Source of the DNA: Baylisascaris procyonis
Taxonomy: Eukaryota > Nematoda > Chromadorea > Rhabditida > Ascarididae
Direction of reading: 5' to 3'
Length of the DNA stretch: 64,000 nt
Assembly (NCBI GenBank): GCA_037389465.1
Contig: JAZARR010000089.1
Location: forward strand, 496,001-560,000
The translations under genes were made by a program, and so were the position numbers. This document shows positions 11,508 to 26,500 of the stretch, one piece after another. Numbering within the stretch: the stretch's first letter is position 1; every line of letters starts with the position of its first letter. The notes under the pieces were generated by a model that saw only the letters and a program-made list of their open reading frames with translations, did no database searches and had not been told where the DNA came from.

Positions 11508-14500
11508 CTGCAACTAAACTCCAAACATAACCAACAAATCGAAAAAAAATTAAAATAATCCCTCAAACTGTAGAAGCACGAATGGAAGCAGAACGGGAAG
11601 ATGGGGATAGCGTCGACCACCATCCTAGCCTCTAAAGCCACCAAGGATAATTTTTGTTTCCATTAGTTTTATGATCACACACTGTTAGTCATTCTTCACA
11701 TACCAACTCTTTCCGCAATGAACAAATAAATCAATAAACAAATAAACAAATAAACAAACACATAAATAAATAAATAATAAATAAATAAATAAACAAATAA
11801 ATTTTCGCAATTGCGTATAAATTTTTAAGGTTAGATGTTTACTGCAGACAGAGGTAATCATATCACTCGATTATTCCGATCAGATCTGCTTCCTAAGTAA
11901 CGCTGCAACCCCATTCTATCATTAAACCAAAGTGCTAATCAAAGAAAACCCAAATATTAAGAGTGCTTATTATTTCTGTAAGGAAAATTAAGAACCTGTC
12001 CACGCGGACGGAACAATTCATGCTTGGATAGTTCGAATACGTCAGCACGATCTTCTTTTCGATACTGAAGGCATCGACGAATGAAATCCTGCAATAGAGT
12101 CCTCTAAGGTATATATTCAAATCAACTTAAAGAAAAAAGGAACGCAGACGAAGTGAAATACTTCTATCATTTTTATCTTTAAAAACAATTCCACAGTGGT
12201 AACATTCTTTTATCAAGAACATTCATAACTTTATTAAATATTCTGCTGCTACCTACCTTGTCCTTCTTTCATAAAAAACCTAATAATAAAAAGCAGAAAT
12301 TTTACCTGTGCAGCACTGCTGACAACCGGCTTGGGCGGAAAGTTCACTTCGGTTGCTTTCAGAATCGTATTTTCCTCGAGAATTTTCTGCTGTGTCTGCT
12401 CATGACCAAATGGCTACAAAATGCATTTGGTACAATCAGAACAAGAACAAAAAAAAAGCTCGATTTCCAAAACAGAAATAATTGGAACCGGTGGAATTTC
12501 CGGCTAACTCTGACGTTTTGAGTTTATGTCTCATCATTTATTTCATTGTATTTTGTCTCTACGTCACAATAAGCAAATACATTTTTAAAGTGCCCAAAAC
12601 TCTATTCAAATCTCGTCTATTATAAATTCAAGCAGCAAATTAAAATATAACGATAAAAATCGCTCATGCCCAAGTAAAGAAAAACCTAATCAACGTATCA
12701 AAATTTTTCGCATCTCATAAAGGTAGATATTTGCTCCACTAATTCGTAAGATTCATAACACATGTGAGAAAACGATACTTCTATCGCAAACCTTTGGACC
12801 ACCCAAGTTGCCATCACTCTCATCACATCAAAATGCATCCAATTCGGCTATCCTATACGTACTCTAGAATCTAAACAATTAAAGCAACAATATAAATGAT
12901 CCCTGATAAGGCATGTAACCAATCATTATAGATCAAGAGGCTCTTGTTTCATCAGATCAACAAAAAAAAAAGATGAAAAGAAAATGGCTCTCAATCGTTA
13001 CAGCAACCTTGCAAGGTTTTACTCGTAAAACAAACTTTATTAGCATAATTGCAGAAATACTGATTAAATACTTACCCTCCGACCATAAAGGCATTGATAG
13101 AAGATTACGCCCACACTCCAAACATCTACCTTCGAACTGATCTTTGGTGGATTGTGGCCAACAACGAACGTCTCCGGTGGTAGATACCTAAAATTATACG
13201 ACGCATAAAACATTCGTCAAAAGCATAACACTCAAAAAGGCTAACACCACACTGAAACTGAGTCAAACCTCATCTTTCTTGTAGAAAGGTAACCGTCCTC
13301 CATTAAACAATACCATCCCATGTGAACGAGCATATTATAAAGACATAAGAGAATGCTGTTAAAATTATTTGCATCTTACCAGTAAGTGCCGGCTCCCTGA
13401 GAGGTGAGTTCAATAGAATCGGCATCATCGGTATCCTCCATAATTTTACTGAGGCCAAAATCGGTAATTTTAATTGCACCACTGGTTGTGCCCGATTGCA
13501 ATAAGATATTTGCCGGTTTAAGGTCATAATGAATCACAGGTGGACGCTTCTCAGCCAAATAACGCAATGCTGACACTACCTGCAAAATAAACATGTGCAT
13601 ATAGACGAACATCATCGAACATTTCTCAATTCCATTTGATTTTGACAACACTCGAAAATAGATAAATAAACAAATACCGTAATCAGTTATTTACAGGCCC
13701 GTGCGTTGGGGATCATGAAACATCAAGTTAACTCATATTCGGATTAGAGACTTATATAGAGAAGAGAAAATAGATGACAGCGCCAATATAATTTCAAAAC
13801 AGGCATGAATCTAAGAGGAAAATTGAGAACCATTTTATAAGTAAGAAACTCTGCATCTACAAACCCAGATTTGATATATTCACGAACGAGATGAGGATGA
13901 CAGAGAAAGGTAAGCCCATACCAATATAAGCTTACGAAAATTGATGTATTTTCAAAGGAGAGGGCAATCGGAAGGAAATATGATATATCGGCTGTTTTTT
14001 ACCACTTACGATTCAAATGGATCAATTGCTCCTCACTATTGAAATACTAAGTCATAACAGATATTAGCTTATAAATGCACTATTAACGATAAATAGGGTT
14101 GTACAAACCTGCATGATGATTGAGCGAGCCTCCTTCTCGGGGATTTGTTTATTCTGCTTCAAGTAGAAATCGAGATCGTTGCCATCACAATATTCGAGCA
14201 CCGTGCAAAATGAATGATTGTCGATTGTGAACAAATCGAATAAACGTACAATGCGCGGATGATCCAATGTTTTATGGATATCTTTCTCGCGCATTGCATG
14301 TTTCACATAGTTCGCCTGAATTAGAAAAAAGAAATCAACTCTCACCTCGGATAATTTAAGCATTCGACAATTCCCCCCCCCCCCCTCTCCCTTTAATGAT
14401 AGCAACAGCAAATATACCTCAATAGCAACAAAAATCGTACACCAATATAAAATAAAAGCGATAACGAATAATACAGCGATACCACAAATAAAAGTGAGCA

Positions 14501-17500
14501 CTAATGTTTGCTGCATTTTTGGATGTGAGGACAGTTTTAACTTCACGAAGTAACGACCAACAACAGAAAAAGCAACTCTCGAAAAAATTTTCTGAAGAAA
14601 AATTCAAAGAAATTTATGAAGATAAACAAATTCAAATTTTCTTTTTCCATTTTCAGTAAAAATAAATGAAAAATTTCTCATAAAAATTTACTAAAAGTTG
14701 AGGAAATACAACTTCGATTAGATAAAAATTGCGCAGAGAGAGGGGAAAGAGAGGGAAGGGATGGAGAGATAAAGTAAGAGAAATGAAGAAGATTCTGAAC
14801 CCATGACAGTCATTTCCATTTTTTTTTTTTTGCACAAATACCGTAACTATGAGCAATACAGTCCCATGGACAGCACCATTTCACACGAATGTTTTACGTA
14901 AATAAACCACAGCTAACAATACCTCCAGCACTCATTGACAAATAAAATTCCATTGAATAAGAATTCATAAAAAGAAATAGAAACCTTTTTGTCCTCTTTC
15001 CATTCTTTGTTCACATGATGGATTTTACACGCAACGTATCTGTTCTCGTCCAAATCGAATGCCCTCCATACTTCACTGAAAATGATCGCAATCATATTAA
15101 ATGCTTCTTTTCATCACAAAAATACGACCCAATTGAAAAATTATTCAAAACTGCCACTTCGGGAAACTCTCTGATGTTTAGCATATCCATTTTTGGTATA
15201 CATTCAGCTTTACTTTATCGAATCTTCATCTGCCTTACCATCCACATGAGTCGATATCCAGATTCTGGTTTTGGGAAAATTTTAGGAAAGGAAAGGGGAA
15301 CGAGAGAAAGGAAGGAAGGAAAAGAGAGAGAGCGAAGAAGGACGACAGGGAGAGAAGTGAGTGGGGAACGGAAAGAGGATAGCAGGGAGGAAAGAGGGAG
15401 AGTGGGAAAAAGATGAAAAGAAAGCAAAATTTTCAGCGGGAAAAAAACGACAAAAGTGAGTAACAAGTAAACCCCATCGAATAACTAGTAAATTCCACAA
15501 ACTCGAAAGATTAGTTTTAATAAAGTTCCTACGATATGCCTTTCAATTATTTGTGATAAAAAAAGTTATTCGATCCCCTCGCCTAATCCCCCTGTCTGGG
15601 ATCATGCCATAATGCCTAAAATATATGAATTTTATATTTTTATGAACGAATAAAGGAAATAAACGAATAGGTGATCGATTCTCAAAAGAACAACACTTTC
15701 ATAAAATTGATATCACCTCGGAAAATATTCCATTCTTTCATTTCGTTTCCTTTAATTTTCTTATAATCCCTTTCAAAATCTCTTCCTTGTTAAATGTCAC
15801 ATTGTCGATGGATGTGACGATATCTTTCATAGATGCGCAAATCACTTCAATGCACTCTTATGTGACTTTCATCGAATTCACTTCAAGTTTTTTTTTTTAG
15901 AATGAAACCGCCGGACATCTTACCTCGTAAACATATCAATATTTATAACTAAAATGCCAAATATTTCTCTTTCTCTCTTCCTCTCATATGAATCTAATTT
16001 CAGCGTTTTCCGCTTACATTTCCTTTATAGCTGAAAAAAAAAATTAATTCCAAGTTCATACTTTACCATTACCCACCCAAAATGTTTAGAAAGAAAAAAT
16101 TGAACACAAAGAACGCAAACAAAAAAAAAGAAAAATCGAAAAGTATTCACAATCGAGGAAACATTGTTAGGGAACCCTGACTCTCAAAATAATACTACGA
16201 GTACCACAGAGTTGCGGGGAGGAGAGAGGAGAGGCCAAGATGAAGATAAGGAATTCATCTGTCTCCATAAATCGTCCTATCCGATCCTTAATCTCCACGA
16301 CGATGAAGGAGGAGAAGAACTGAAAAGATCACCTCGCCCCTCCTCCACCACATTCTTTCGATTTGTTATGGACCGATTGCTAGCCCAAGGTGGGGATCTT
16401 CCCTTCGAAGCAATATGGTATAAATTAAAAGTTCATGCACACCATATTCGCTCTCTCTGGTGTTCCTTCGAAAAATGATGTGGCCACCACGGCAAAAAAA
16501 ATTCATTCTTTTAAAATAAATAACAGCAATAAATTATAAGAATCTCTCCCTTCAATCCCTCCTCCACCCTAAATTTTTGCGCATTCACATTTACTCTAAC
16601 TTCCTTCTCATATTCATAGAACATATTCTCGCAAAAAATAAACCCCTGTAAGATGAGTGCGTGATATATCTGTGTTATAAGTGCAAAAGTATGTATGCAT
16701 GTTGTGACGTCATCTCAACATCAACACATTCACTGCACATCTGTAATCGAATCGAAAAGAACGACCCAAATTGGTGCGTTGAAAGAAGCACAATATGCTA
16801 GACGCAACACAACACGCACGCAGCACACATCGATCGATATGTGCGTGCATATACACATCAAGCAACAAATATTAGCCTCAGGCAATCATCCTCAAGTCGA
16901 CAACGACTCCAACGCAACACATCTACCAGTGCGCCTACACTCAATGCGTTCTGGATTCTAAATCATCACTGAGATCTCTTAGTTCAATTTACCGATTGCA
17001 ATGAAGTGGTACCGGGAAACATTTACATACACATATATATATATACAGATAGAGAGAAGGAAAGAGATGGAGAGATCAAGAAAACAGAAGGTCTAACCAC
17101 TTACAAAAATAACTATACATACGGAACCACTACGATGCAAACTGACATAAACAAATAAGGGAAACGTTGAAGGAGAAGGAAGGGAAGATGAAGGGGGGGG
17201 GATGGTGTGAGCGAGTGTGAATAAACTTGCAATGGCCTTAAATATATCGCCTTAAAAAATAACAAACAATTAAATGTTGCACACGCCATCGTAGTTAAAA
17301 CGTTGCAGAGCAAAAACCTCGACAGTTGATGAGCGTCAGCCACGCTACTGACAAATGGGCAGTTTACTTCAAAGAACCATTAAAAAAACCATAAAACATA
17401 TCACTAAAATACCGCACAAAAATTACCTCAGAAGCTTTAGCCACTGAGAACCCTTGACCTCCCAACGCCCCCATTCCCCTCCCCCATACAAAAATGACAG

Positions 17501-20500
17501 AGTAACAATGAGGTGACATTATTAAAGAATAAGAGATTTAGATCTTTGGCAACAGCGCTCGGAAAACTGCATAAAAAGTGATCTGTGATTCCCCAATGTA
17601 GTTTTCCATAAGGCGTTCACCTCGAAGTACTTAGTACTGACCACAGGAAAAAAGCAGAAATATGCAAAAATATACCTGAAACCACCTTTGCCAAGCAATG
17701 AAAGTAGAAGATAGCGTTTGTTGAGCAACTCATGATCCTTGTACCGGCTCGCCTCCTCGTACTGCACCCGTTTAAGTTCCCGTATATGAAGATTGCGCTC
17801 TCTCTCCAAACGATCCCGTTCAGCAATTAGTTCAGCTTCCTCCTTCTTTAAGTGCTCCTTAAATTCCACTTCGACTTAATGTTTCTTAAATGAAGTCGAA
17901 GACTCATTCTTGTAGACCAATATACACTTATATATATTAGAGATACATTCATAGAAATTTACGAACACCCTATAATGATGCAAGGAAACAATAAAATCTC
18001 GAGCTCTCTCAAAAAATATAGCCCAACTACTTCAGCTCTACCCATTATGCTCATTTGAAAGTTTCTTTCAAAATATAACTAAACAATCAGATCAACAACA
18101 TTCGCTGATTCTATCGTGGATCTTCATTTCCCCATTAGATGCCTCAAAAGAGAAATAATAACTTCCTATCAAATTGCAGTAAATAAAACTTCTTTTCGAT
18201 ATATTAGATTACCGATTTAATACTCACAAAACGGAAATAAGTAAGCAATTGCACGCTCCCAAGAAATTATCAGCGCTAATACTGATAAATGTGCTTTTCG
18301 CTATGAACGCCGCTATGAACCTAAAAAATTAATCTTTCACTCATCTAAACACACAGTGCTAACTACTTGTTCCTGCCTTACCTAAGCTACCTAGTTTGCA
18401 TCCTTCGGTATCGACCTACTATAAACCCTCCTCCAGAAATCTACTGAAAAAATGCATCGCATTACTCGCAACGCCCACACCTGATATAGCAAATGGTCAC
18501 TATACCTCATATACCTACAACTGTACCACAAATAAAGCCTATATAGTGATATCAGACGAAACTAGCGAAACAACATTAAAACAAAAACAACGAGATAACA
18601 TCTCGATTTCTCCGGAAGTGACAGTGTTGCGATAACATTGGTATATTCAGATTAACGAATCTTCATATTAATGTTAGAGGTCATATACCCTCATTGTTAA
18701 AAGGATAGGGAATTTCAACTGAAAACTTAATTCGACGCTAATGGTAAGACCTGTTAACTAACAATCAATGCACTATGTCCCCTATATTTTTACCAACACT
18801 GTTTTCTAATCTTTTTCACTGTGCTAAAAATTGCTAAATATCTAAGCATAGAGCAAAGCCCTCTCCCATATCTATAATTCGAGAAGGAGATCCGAACACG
18901 TTTTCTACCTGCAGTTTAATGATTCTCGCATTCAAAGGTAAGAAAAAAAGAAGCCCACCCATATGTGAGGTCTACGGAGTCAATCCGGAAACTGAAATAT
19001 CTCTAGTTAAAGGAAACCAACCCTGCGAAGTCGATAAATCTCATCCTGCTCCATATACTCTTGGAGGGAGAGTTCCTTGGGCAATTCAGGACGAGCGAAG
19101 AGATCATCGGTAGGTGTTGTTACGACACTTCCACCTGTACCTGATGATGTCGATGGTAATGTCCCATCCAAACTTGCCGATCCACTCCTTTAAAAAACGA
19201 TGCGTATCATAAAAATCCGATTTATTCTTAAGTAACAACAAAAGGATAAGATTAAAAATGGTATCCCAAAAAACATTGGCAAGCCAGTTAGAACATCGCC
19301 ATGCAATCATTAATTCAATTACAAGAATAGTGCTTCGAGCAGAGATAGTAACACCCCCAAAATCGTTAAATATTCCCCCCCCCTCCCCCTTGTTTAGACC
19401 CTCCTCAATAAATAACAGTTGTCAAAAGTTACAAATACCACAACATGCCTCAAATGAGTTCCTTCCTGACAGATACAATATAGAACAATTGCTTCCCATA
19501 TTTGTTTTCAGTATGCTCCCGTCGTAAAATGTAGGAACAGCATACCCTCCCCCTTCCCTCCTCACAAACTCTCGCAGAATAAACGCCGACGCTGGAATTT
19601 GCGAACGGCATAAACCATTACAAAGGTGGACTGCAAGATAATAAAAGCTTGCTACTGCCTTGAATAGCTTATTATTATTGTGAAAATTAACAGCAATTAA
19701 TACTAGCCTACTGCGTTATTGTAAAAACCTACTATGCTTGAGAACAATGGCTCACTATTACTGTCAATAACAGACCTCCTTGATGGATCTTTTGCAGCAT
19801 TTGCGGTGGGTTTTCGTTTCCTGAGATTTTGAGACGCATTCACAATTTCGTTGCGTTCATTGGTGATCCTCTGTTGTGCCTTAGTGATCTCCTCGAATGC
19901 CCATCCATCTGACCACATCTCACGAAATTCTTCCCGATGTCTAGTCGGCTTGAATTGCCCTATCCGCAAACAATCCTCCATGCACTTCGCCTTCGCCTAT
20001 AAACAATCATCTTTAATTAAAGGGCACATAATTCGATGGCAAACATAAACATTAACAAATACATTAACAGAGACAATAACAGATATGTTTTCTACCCGTG
20101 CACTATGTATGGCTATTAACTGAAATTGAAGCAATTCACAGCAATAAACAATATTGAAGCCAAGATGACAGTTTCATCGAGAAGGGGATCAAAGGGAAAA
20201 CTCAAACGATAATACTGCGAAAAGATATTTGTAAAAAATAAAATATATTTTCATTTCTTTCAATTCAAACTTAAATAAATGTGCAAATGATCGATGAAAA
20301 ATGGGAAGAAAATGTTTTGTATATTAAAGCTAAATGAAAATCACCATCCAACCGCAATTTCAAACCACGAATCTCTCTTTTCCTTCTTTAATTGCAAACT
20401 TCGAAATATACAGTAAAAGAAGCCTCCATAAAAAGCATATAAGTGATGACTCCATAATGAACTATAAGAAACTTAATCTATTCCATTGCCAAAGAAACTC

Positions 20501-23500
20501 ATCAATAATTCGCTACAGTTCATTCAGCTAAAATAACTACACTGATTACGCCAATCCATATAAAATCTCTCAACAGTCCACTTCGTGAACAGCAAGAAAT
20601 CTATTAACCCAGGGGCTATAAACGAGGCTATACTGTATGTTAAACATAAAGGTAACACATCACCTGCTTGCGTTCCATCGTACTTTGCTGAATAAGCAAT
20701 CGTTTTATGGTCTCCTTGCAAGCTTCAACACGACGGTCCTTCTTGATGGCTTGTTGCTTGAGATCGTCGACAACCCTCTGCATTTCCTCTATTATGCGAT
20801 CCTTTTTCGCTAATTCAGCTCTTGCATCTTCACTTGCTGTCCATGCTTCATCGGTCTGTACCTAAATATATGAGATTACAATTCATTGATACCGAACGCT
20901 GATCAAATATTATCATCAATCGATAAGTGCAACAAAAAAAAAACGGGTGATAAAGTGCCAAACTATTGCGTAAATATCATCGACCTCTTAATTCTTTCTT
21001 CACTTCCGGTCGATGAAAATGAAAAAAAGCAAAAAATTTATGAGCCATAATTAATCACCCGAATAATCTATCAGCATTAACGATGCATACGGAAATGAAT
21101 GGACAAATGGGCATACGGATAAGAAAAGAAAACGAAATCATTCTTTATCAATGCTATTCTCTTATCAATTCATTTATCAGTCCTGTTCTCCTATCACTTA
21201 CAGCAGCGATTAAAACTTTTCAATCAATGGTGTATAACGGCTTTCAAATATGGAATAATTGTATAAAAGTGCAAACATCATACGGTAAATGCATTTGCAA
21301 AAAAAAAAGACTAATTGAAGGAAAAAAACAAATAAAAAAATTTAATTAAGTAGAAGCAAAAAAAGATTACGTCACAACTTAGTCAAAAATGAAGAAATTC
21401 ACTAAACATAAAAATTCTCTCTGAGTGATACCGAAAAATGAAAAATCTATAGCCTTGAACTGCTTTCTTTCTATGCTCCAAATTTTCCATCCTCTCCAAC
21501 ACGCTCATCGAACAAGATCCGCTTTACTTACAACAATCGTTAATCAACACGTTCAGTAAGTGTCATACCTAAAAAAAGCAATATATATATGTAAAAGATA
21601 TTTTTTTTTAAATACGAACTATAAAAATCGAACCTCAGAATCGCATTTAGGACGAGTTGGTTGTGGAGGACTTTGATTCGAATCACTTGAAGTATAGACA
21701 GCCAAATGATTCGGCGTCATACGATTATTTGGTATTGGCGAAACTGACGTTAGATTAAACTGAAATAATCGCGTCCAAAAGAGAAAAAAAATGATGGAAA
21801 ATCACTCGAAAAAATTTTTTTCAAGAATTTTCACTCGATTAGTTTAATGCTGAAGACAGATTTTAAGAAGTCACCGTCTTATCTTGTACAATCAAATATT
21901 TCTTTCCGAAATTTTCAATTAGCAGTTCAATTAAATGCTCAAAAAATTTCATACAAAAAAATGAATGAAATCGCATTGAACTGGATATTGAATCCTTTCC
22001 AATAAAAATTTCTTTGAAGTCAATCTAAATTGAGTTTCGAAATGAAAATTAATTTCAAAAATTACATTTTCGTTGCTTGAACTATCTCCATTAACCGCCT
22101 GTACCATGCATGAAAAACGCTTTGGACTCGATCCAACATTCTGAAAATTCATTCCATATTTCACAAATTTAAAAATTATATAGACTCAAAAAATGCTATC
22201 ATTATTGTCAGTAGCCCGCAAATCATAAAACACAATTACATTGTTTATCTCCGTAATATAAACATAAACATAAATAAATATAAATATAAAACCTAAATAT
22301 AAAACTGTAAGTCATAAACCAATAAATCAATAAATAATCAAGTGTAAAATCCAAGTCTCCATAACCAACAAATAATCTCTGATAATGCAATGATATAACA
22401 GTTTCTATAATTCAGCCTTTCTAGGTAGCTGCGCTAAATAACTAGTTCAATTCCATAGTAAAATTCGAACTTCTCTAAGCGTTGCACTGATAAAATCACT
22501 TCAAGAGTTCATTCTAAAGGAATGGGTGTGGATGATTCATACGGTATCTTCTAGACGAGTGTGCAGCTAAACGACTTACTGCGCACAGAAATCGACACAA
22601 TAACAACATGTAAACTTCATCCATACATGTCCCCCGCTATCTCCCTACCTGTCTAGCATGAGAGGGCACAAAAACAGATAAAGACAACATAACACCTCAG
22701 CAATACAAAACAGTGTAAAATAACCACGTAAACATACATCAAATTATATTAATGGGATATTTGTATAATAGCTGGGCAAGGGGGAGGGAAGAAGAGGGCG
22801 CATATGAAACGAAAGGAGGTTGAAAGAGAACGGGCAAAGTGGAGGTAAGGATGGTGGGATGGAGGGGGGACGAGGGAGGTGACCAATAACGACGAACGTC
22901 GAGGTGATTTTATTTCCAGAGAAACTTGGGAAATAAGGTCAATTCGGGAATTAAAATAAAGTCACAAACTATTACCTCCTAGACACAAATGTGTACGTTC
23001 TTCGGAAGCATTGATTATTTTTCATTACCAGAAGATCCCAAATGGTAACCATTCTCTAGCGCTGAAAAACGCTTCGCAACGAAATTCTTATCACTTACAG
23101 CAAAAATTTTATATGCCCAGGGCTTCTAATCGAAGTTACACGGTAGTTTGCATAACCATAACGAGCAGTTCTCGCTTAAACAAAAAAGTGTGCCTTAAGA
23201 ATGTACAGAACATACCCGAAAGCATTCAGTAATTTTGCGATCCGACCTAGGTCCATCGTCAGCGCGTTTCCGCTTGCGAGCCGGCTTCTTCTCGGAGTTG
23301 CCTTTAGCTGGCCTACCGCATCCTGGTATTTTCTCGGGAGTCTCCGGCTCGCGATCTGATACCGAACCCGTACTGCTAACATTTGAGAAATCATTCGGTG
23401 GTGGTCCAGCTATCACTCCTGGCGCTGATGATATCGAACCAACTGTTCCACCACCAGCCATTACAGCCATTGGCGCATTCACCGATGTACCCATACCCAT

Positions 23501-26500
23501 GCCACCCGTCTCCATCTGAATAAAATAACGGTTAGCATTAAATATACCCAAGCAATGATGCACTCGCCAATCAAAAATGATCAACGCTGTAAACAAACAA
23601 GCAGAGCATAATAAATGAGCGAAAACCACATGCGGCAAGGCTAGAGCGGCAGATTTGCGAGTGATAAGGTGAAGGGAATGCAGTTCACAGTCTGAGAAGG
23701 CCTCTCCTCTTTGGCATACCCATGCTTGCAACAGCAGAGAAAAAAAGAGCCCTGGGATTTTGTGCCTGGAAATCCTGAAACAACCTGATCCTGAACGAAA
23801 TTCCTGGACTCATTTATGCAATCTCATAGCTTTAAATACAACATCTAACCACTTCTCCAGAAATAAAATCACTGAAAATATTATCCACCTGTCTCAATCA
23901 TGCAAACTACAAGTCACTATATCAAGAGTGGATATGAGATGCTGAAATGCCCGGCATCAAATTGCCATAAATTATGCGCCTTTCAATAAAAAAACCACAA
24001 AAAAAAAACATGCAAAAATATCATCACTCACATCGTCGGATTCCAGCTTCCGAGATGGCTGGCTGCTTGCTGCCGTATTTTGTTGACTTGGCACCGTGAT
24101 ACCGAATGCCTCAAAAGTTAGCATATTTGTGCATATATGTAATAGAACAATAGAAAATACTTAAAATAAATTAATGCAAAAAAAACATCGATATAATTGT
24201 CTATTCATTTACCTATAGAAATGATGACAGATATATCACAAATATGTTGAAAAGAACCGACGATGAGCAAGAATAAACGAAAAGATTAGTACCGAGAGAA
24301 TAGAATCACTTCAGTGATCCTTTGACTGCCTTTTCCAAATTAAAAAAAAGTGCTATAAAGTCTTCAAATAACCAAAAGACTAGAAAAATAACAGCAAATT
24401 TTACATGCAGGTAGCCCATTTACCTCTCCACCAACTTCCCCCTCCTTCTTCCCCTCTCCCCACCCGTAGTCCCTTCCCTTTAATTTCAGGAAAAATCAGC
24501 ATCTGACAGTCTAAAATTTCAATTACCTGCACGTATATAACATTTCGGACTTCTCCACCCTTTAATCACATAACGATTTCCAAAATTTTTGCGCAGAAAA
24601 ACACCAAAGTTATCGAGATAACCGCTCCCACTCCAATCCAAGTGGGAAATGAGACTTGGACTAACAGCTTAAATTTGAGAAAAAAATTCATAATAAGAAA
24701 ATTATTTAGCAAAAAGAATCGCAAGTTCGAAACAATATTGCCGAAAATAATTTATGGGTTTCAATTTTAGTGATGATGAGAAAGCATAAAACTTGTGTCC
24801 TCTACGTTAAAAAATAATTCGATACAACAGCAAACGTAACGATCACTGTTCGATTCACCACTCGTTTGGACCCCCCTCCCATCTTAATTAATCGACTATA
24901 TTCACTTGATTAACTCACAGGTAAAGCATTCAAGTTCAATCGCCACCGTCTGAGGTAAAAACAATAAAACTTAACTGCAAAAATAGATGCATTTCAAAAA
25001 TTTATTGTGCTCATAGATAGAAAACAAACTTCCAAAGAAAAAAAATCTTTTCTGAAAAATTTTCAATGTTTCTAAAAAACGCTTCCTCGAAATCATGAGA
25101 GGGAAAAACCCGAAAAACGGTCATCTGCTTTTCTAGCATATTGACCAATTCATGCTTTTAATATCTTGCTTTGTTGAACATCATAAAACGGTATTCCACA
25201 AAGGGTAAAAAAAATTAACTAGCAATCTTTGTTAAATTATAGACCCCATATGCCATGCTGTGACTACTTCCATCATTTATGCTCATTTGGTTGATATATA
25301 CTGTATAAGTACAACAACTGTAGTTGGCTGTCATTAAATACAACCAAAACTTTTTCGCACTATCCCATTTCCTTCAACTGTATTTATTTCAGTATCCTGA
25401 CTTCATTAGAAGCTGTTCCACACCAAAAAAAAAAAATACTTCGATTCCTTCAGCTCTCTTCAGTACGTCCAACCCCTATTATAAATAGAAATTAGGCGAT
25501 TAAAGAACGCGTAAATGAGCCATGCCCAAGCATAAATCGATTCCTTATCGAGGGTACATATACAAAAAAAATGTTGCTGTTCTCAGACGAGTGTGATTTG
25601 TCTATGGGATGCCAAAAGGCAAGTGTGGAGCTGCCACCGTTCCCAATCGGCTGGCAGGCTGGCTGGTTGGTTTGCTGCATTGCTGTCGCAACAAATAATT
25701 TCCCTGCTAAAAGCAAGAGGGACCGAGCGGCAATCAATAGATTTAGGTGCCGTCATCGAGGTTGGTCTGTCCTAAAGTGTGCTCCGATGCCATGCCCTCG
25801 TATCGCCACCCCCCATTGCAATAATGCCTACTTCAACGGTCAGCATTTTCACTATCCACTTGTATTTATGCAAACCGAATACTATCCGATCTAAAAAATA
25901 TTGTGCTCTATTCGGAGATCGCATATACAACGTACAAAATGAGAGAAAATGTAAAGAGATGAGAACGAGAGAAAAAAGGCGATCGTGCACTCCGATGGAT
26001 ACATACATAGCAGCATAACACCAAAGAACAACGACACAAACATACATATAGAGTTCAGAAATGCACATTGCTTTTCCACACGCAAACATAGCGTTCAACT
26101 AACATTCGTTGCTTATTTTTCTTCTTTCAATAAAATCAGAAAAAAATTCGAAGTGAAAAAAATCTAAAAAATTTTTTCACAAAAATTTATTCAAAAGTAA
26201 AAACCGTTGTTTGCATAATCAACACATCACTATGCACTCATATAAAATAACAAACAAAACAGCTAACAAAAAATATAATTGTGAAAAAAATTTTTTTATA
26301 GAAAAAATTAAACTTTTTATGAGAAAAAGTTGAAAATATGAAACCGTCGAATAAAGTTTAAAATTAATAAATGAAATGTGCGCGTAGTGAACGGAAATTG
26401 AAAGTAATAACGAAATGAAATAAACATACATACACACACGGATACGCAGATATATGCACACAGACACACACACACACAGACATACTCACACAACACACAC

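Noticed and set aside
14064..14546. 160-codon - strand frame beyond tlk-1 exon 11
   Set aside because: Only 14109-14315 is exon; the rest of the frame is intron read-through, shown by the strong TTCAG acceptor and family alignment.
15215..15500. Ser/Phe/Leu-rich open frames on the - strand
   Set aside because: They are translations of a GA-rich tract inside tlk-1 intron 9.
23235..23519. 94-codon + strand frame over tlk-1 exon 3
   Set aside because: It is the shadow of the coding exon on the - strand, which has splice sites and family motifs.
25492..25894. Overlapping open frames on both strands in tlk-1 intron 1
   Set aside because: A locally GC-richer patch opens several frames at once; no splice pair or homology favours one, so it is only mentioned as a possible alternative first exon.
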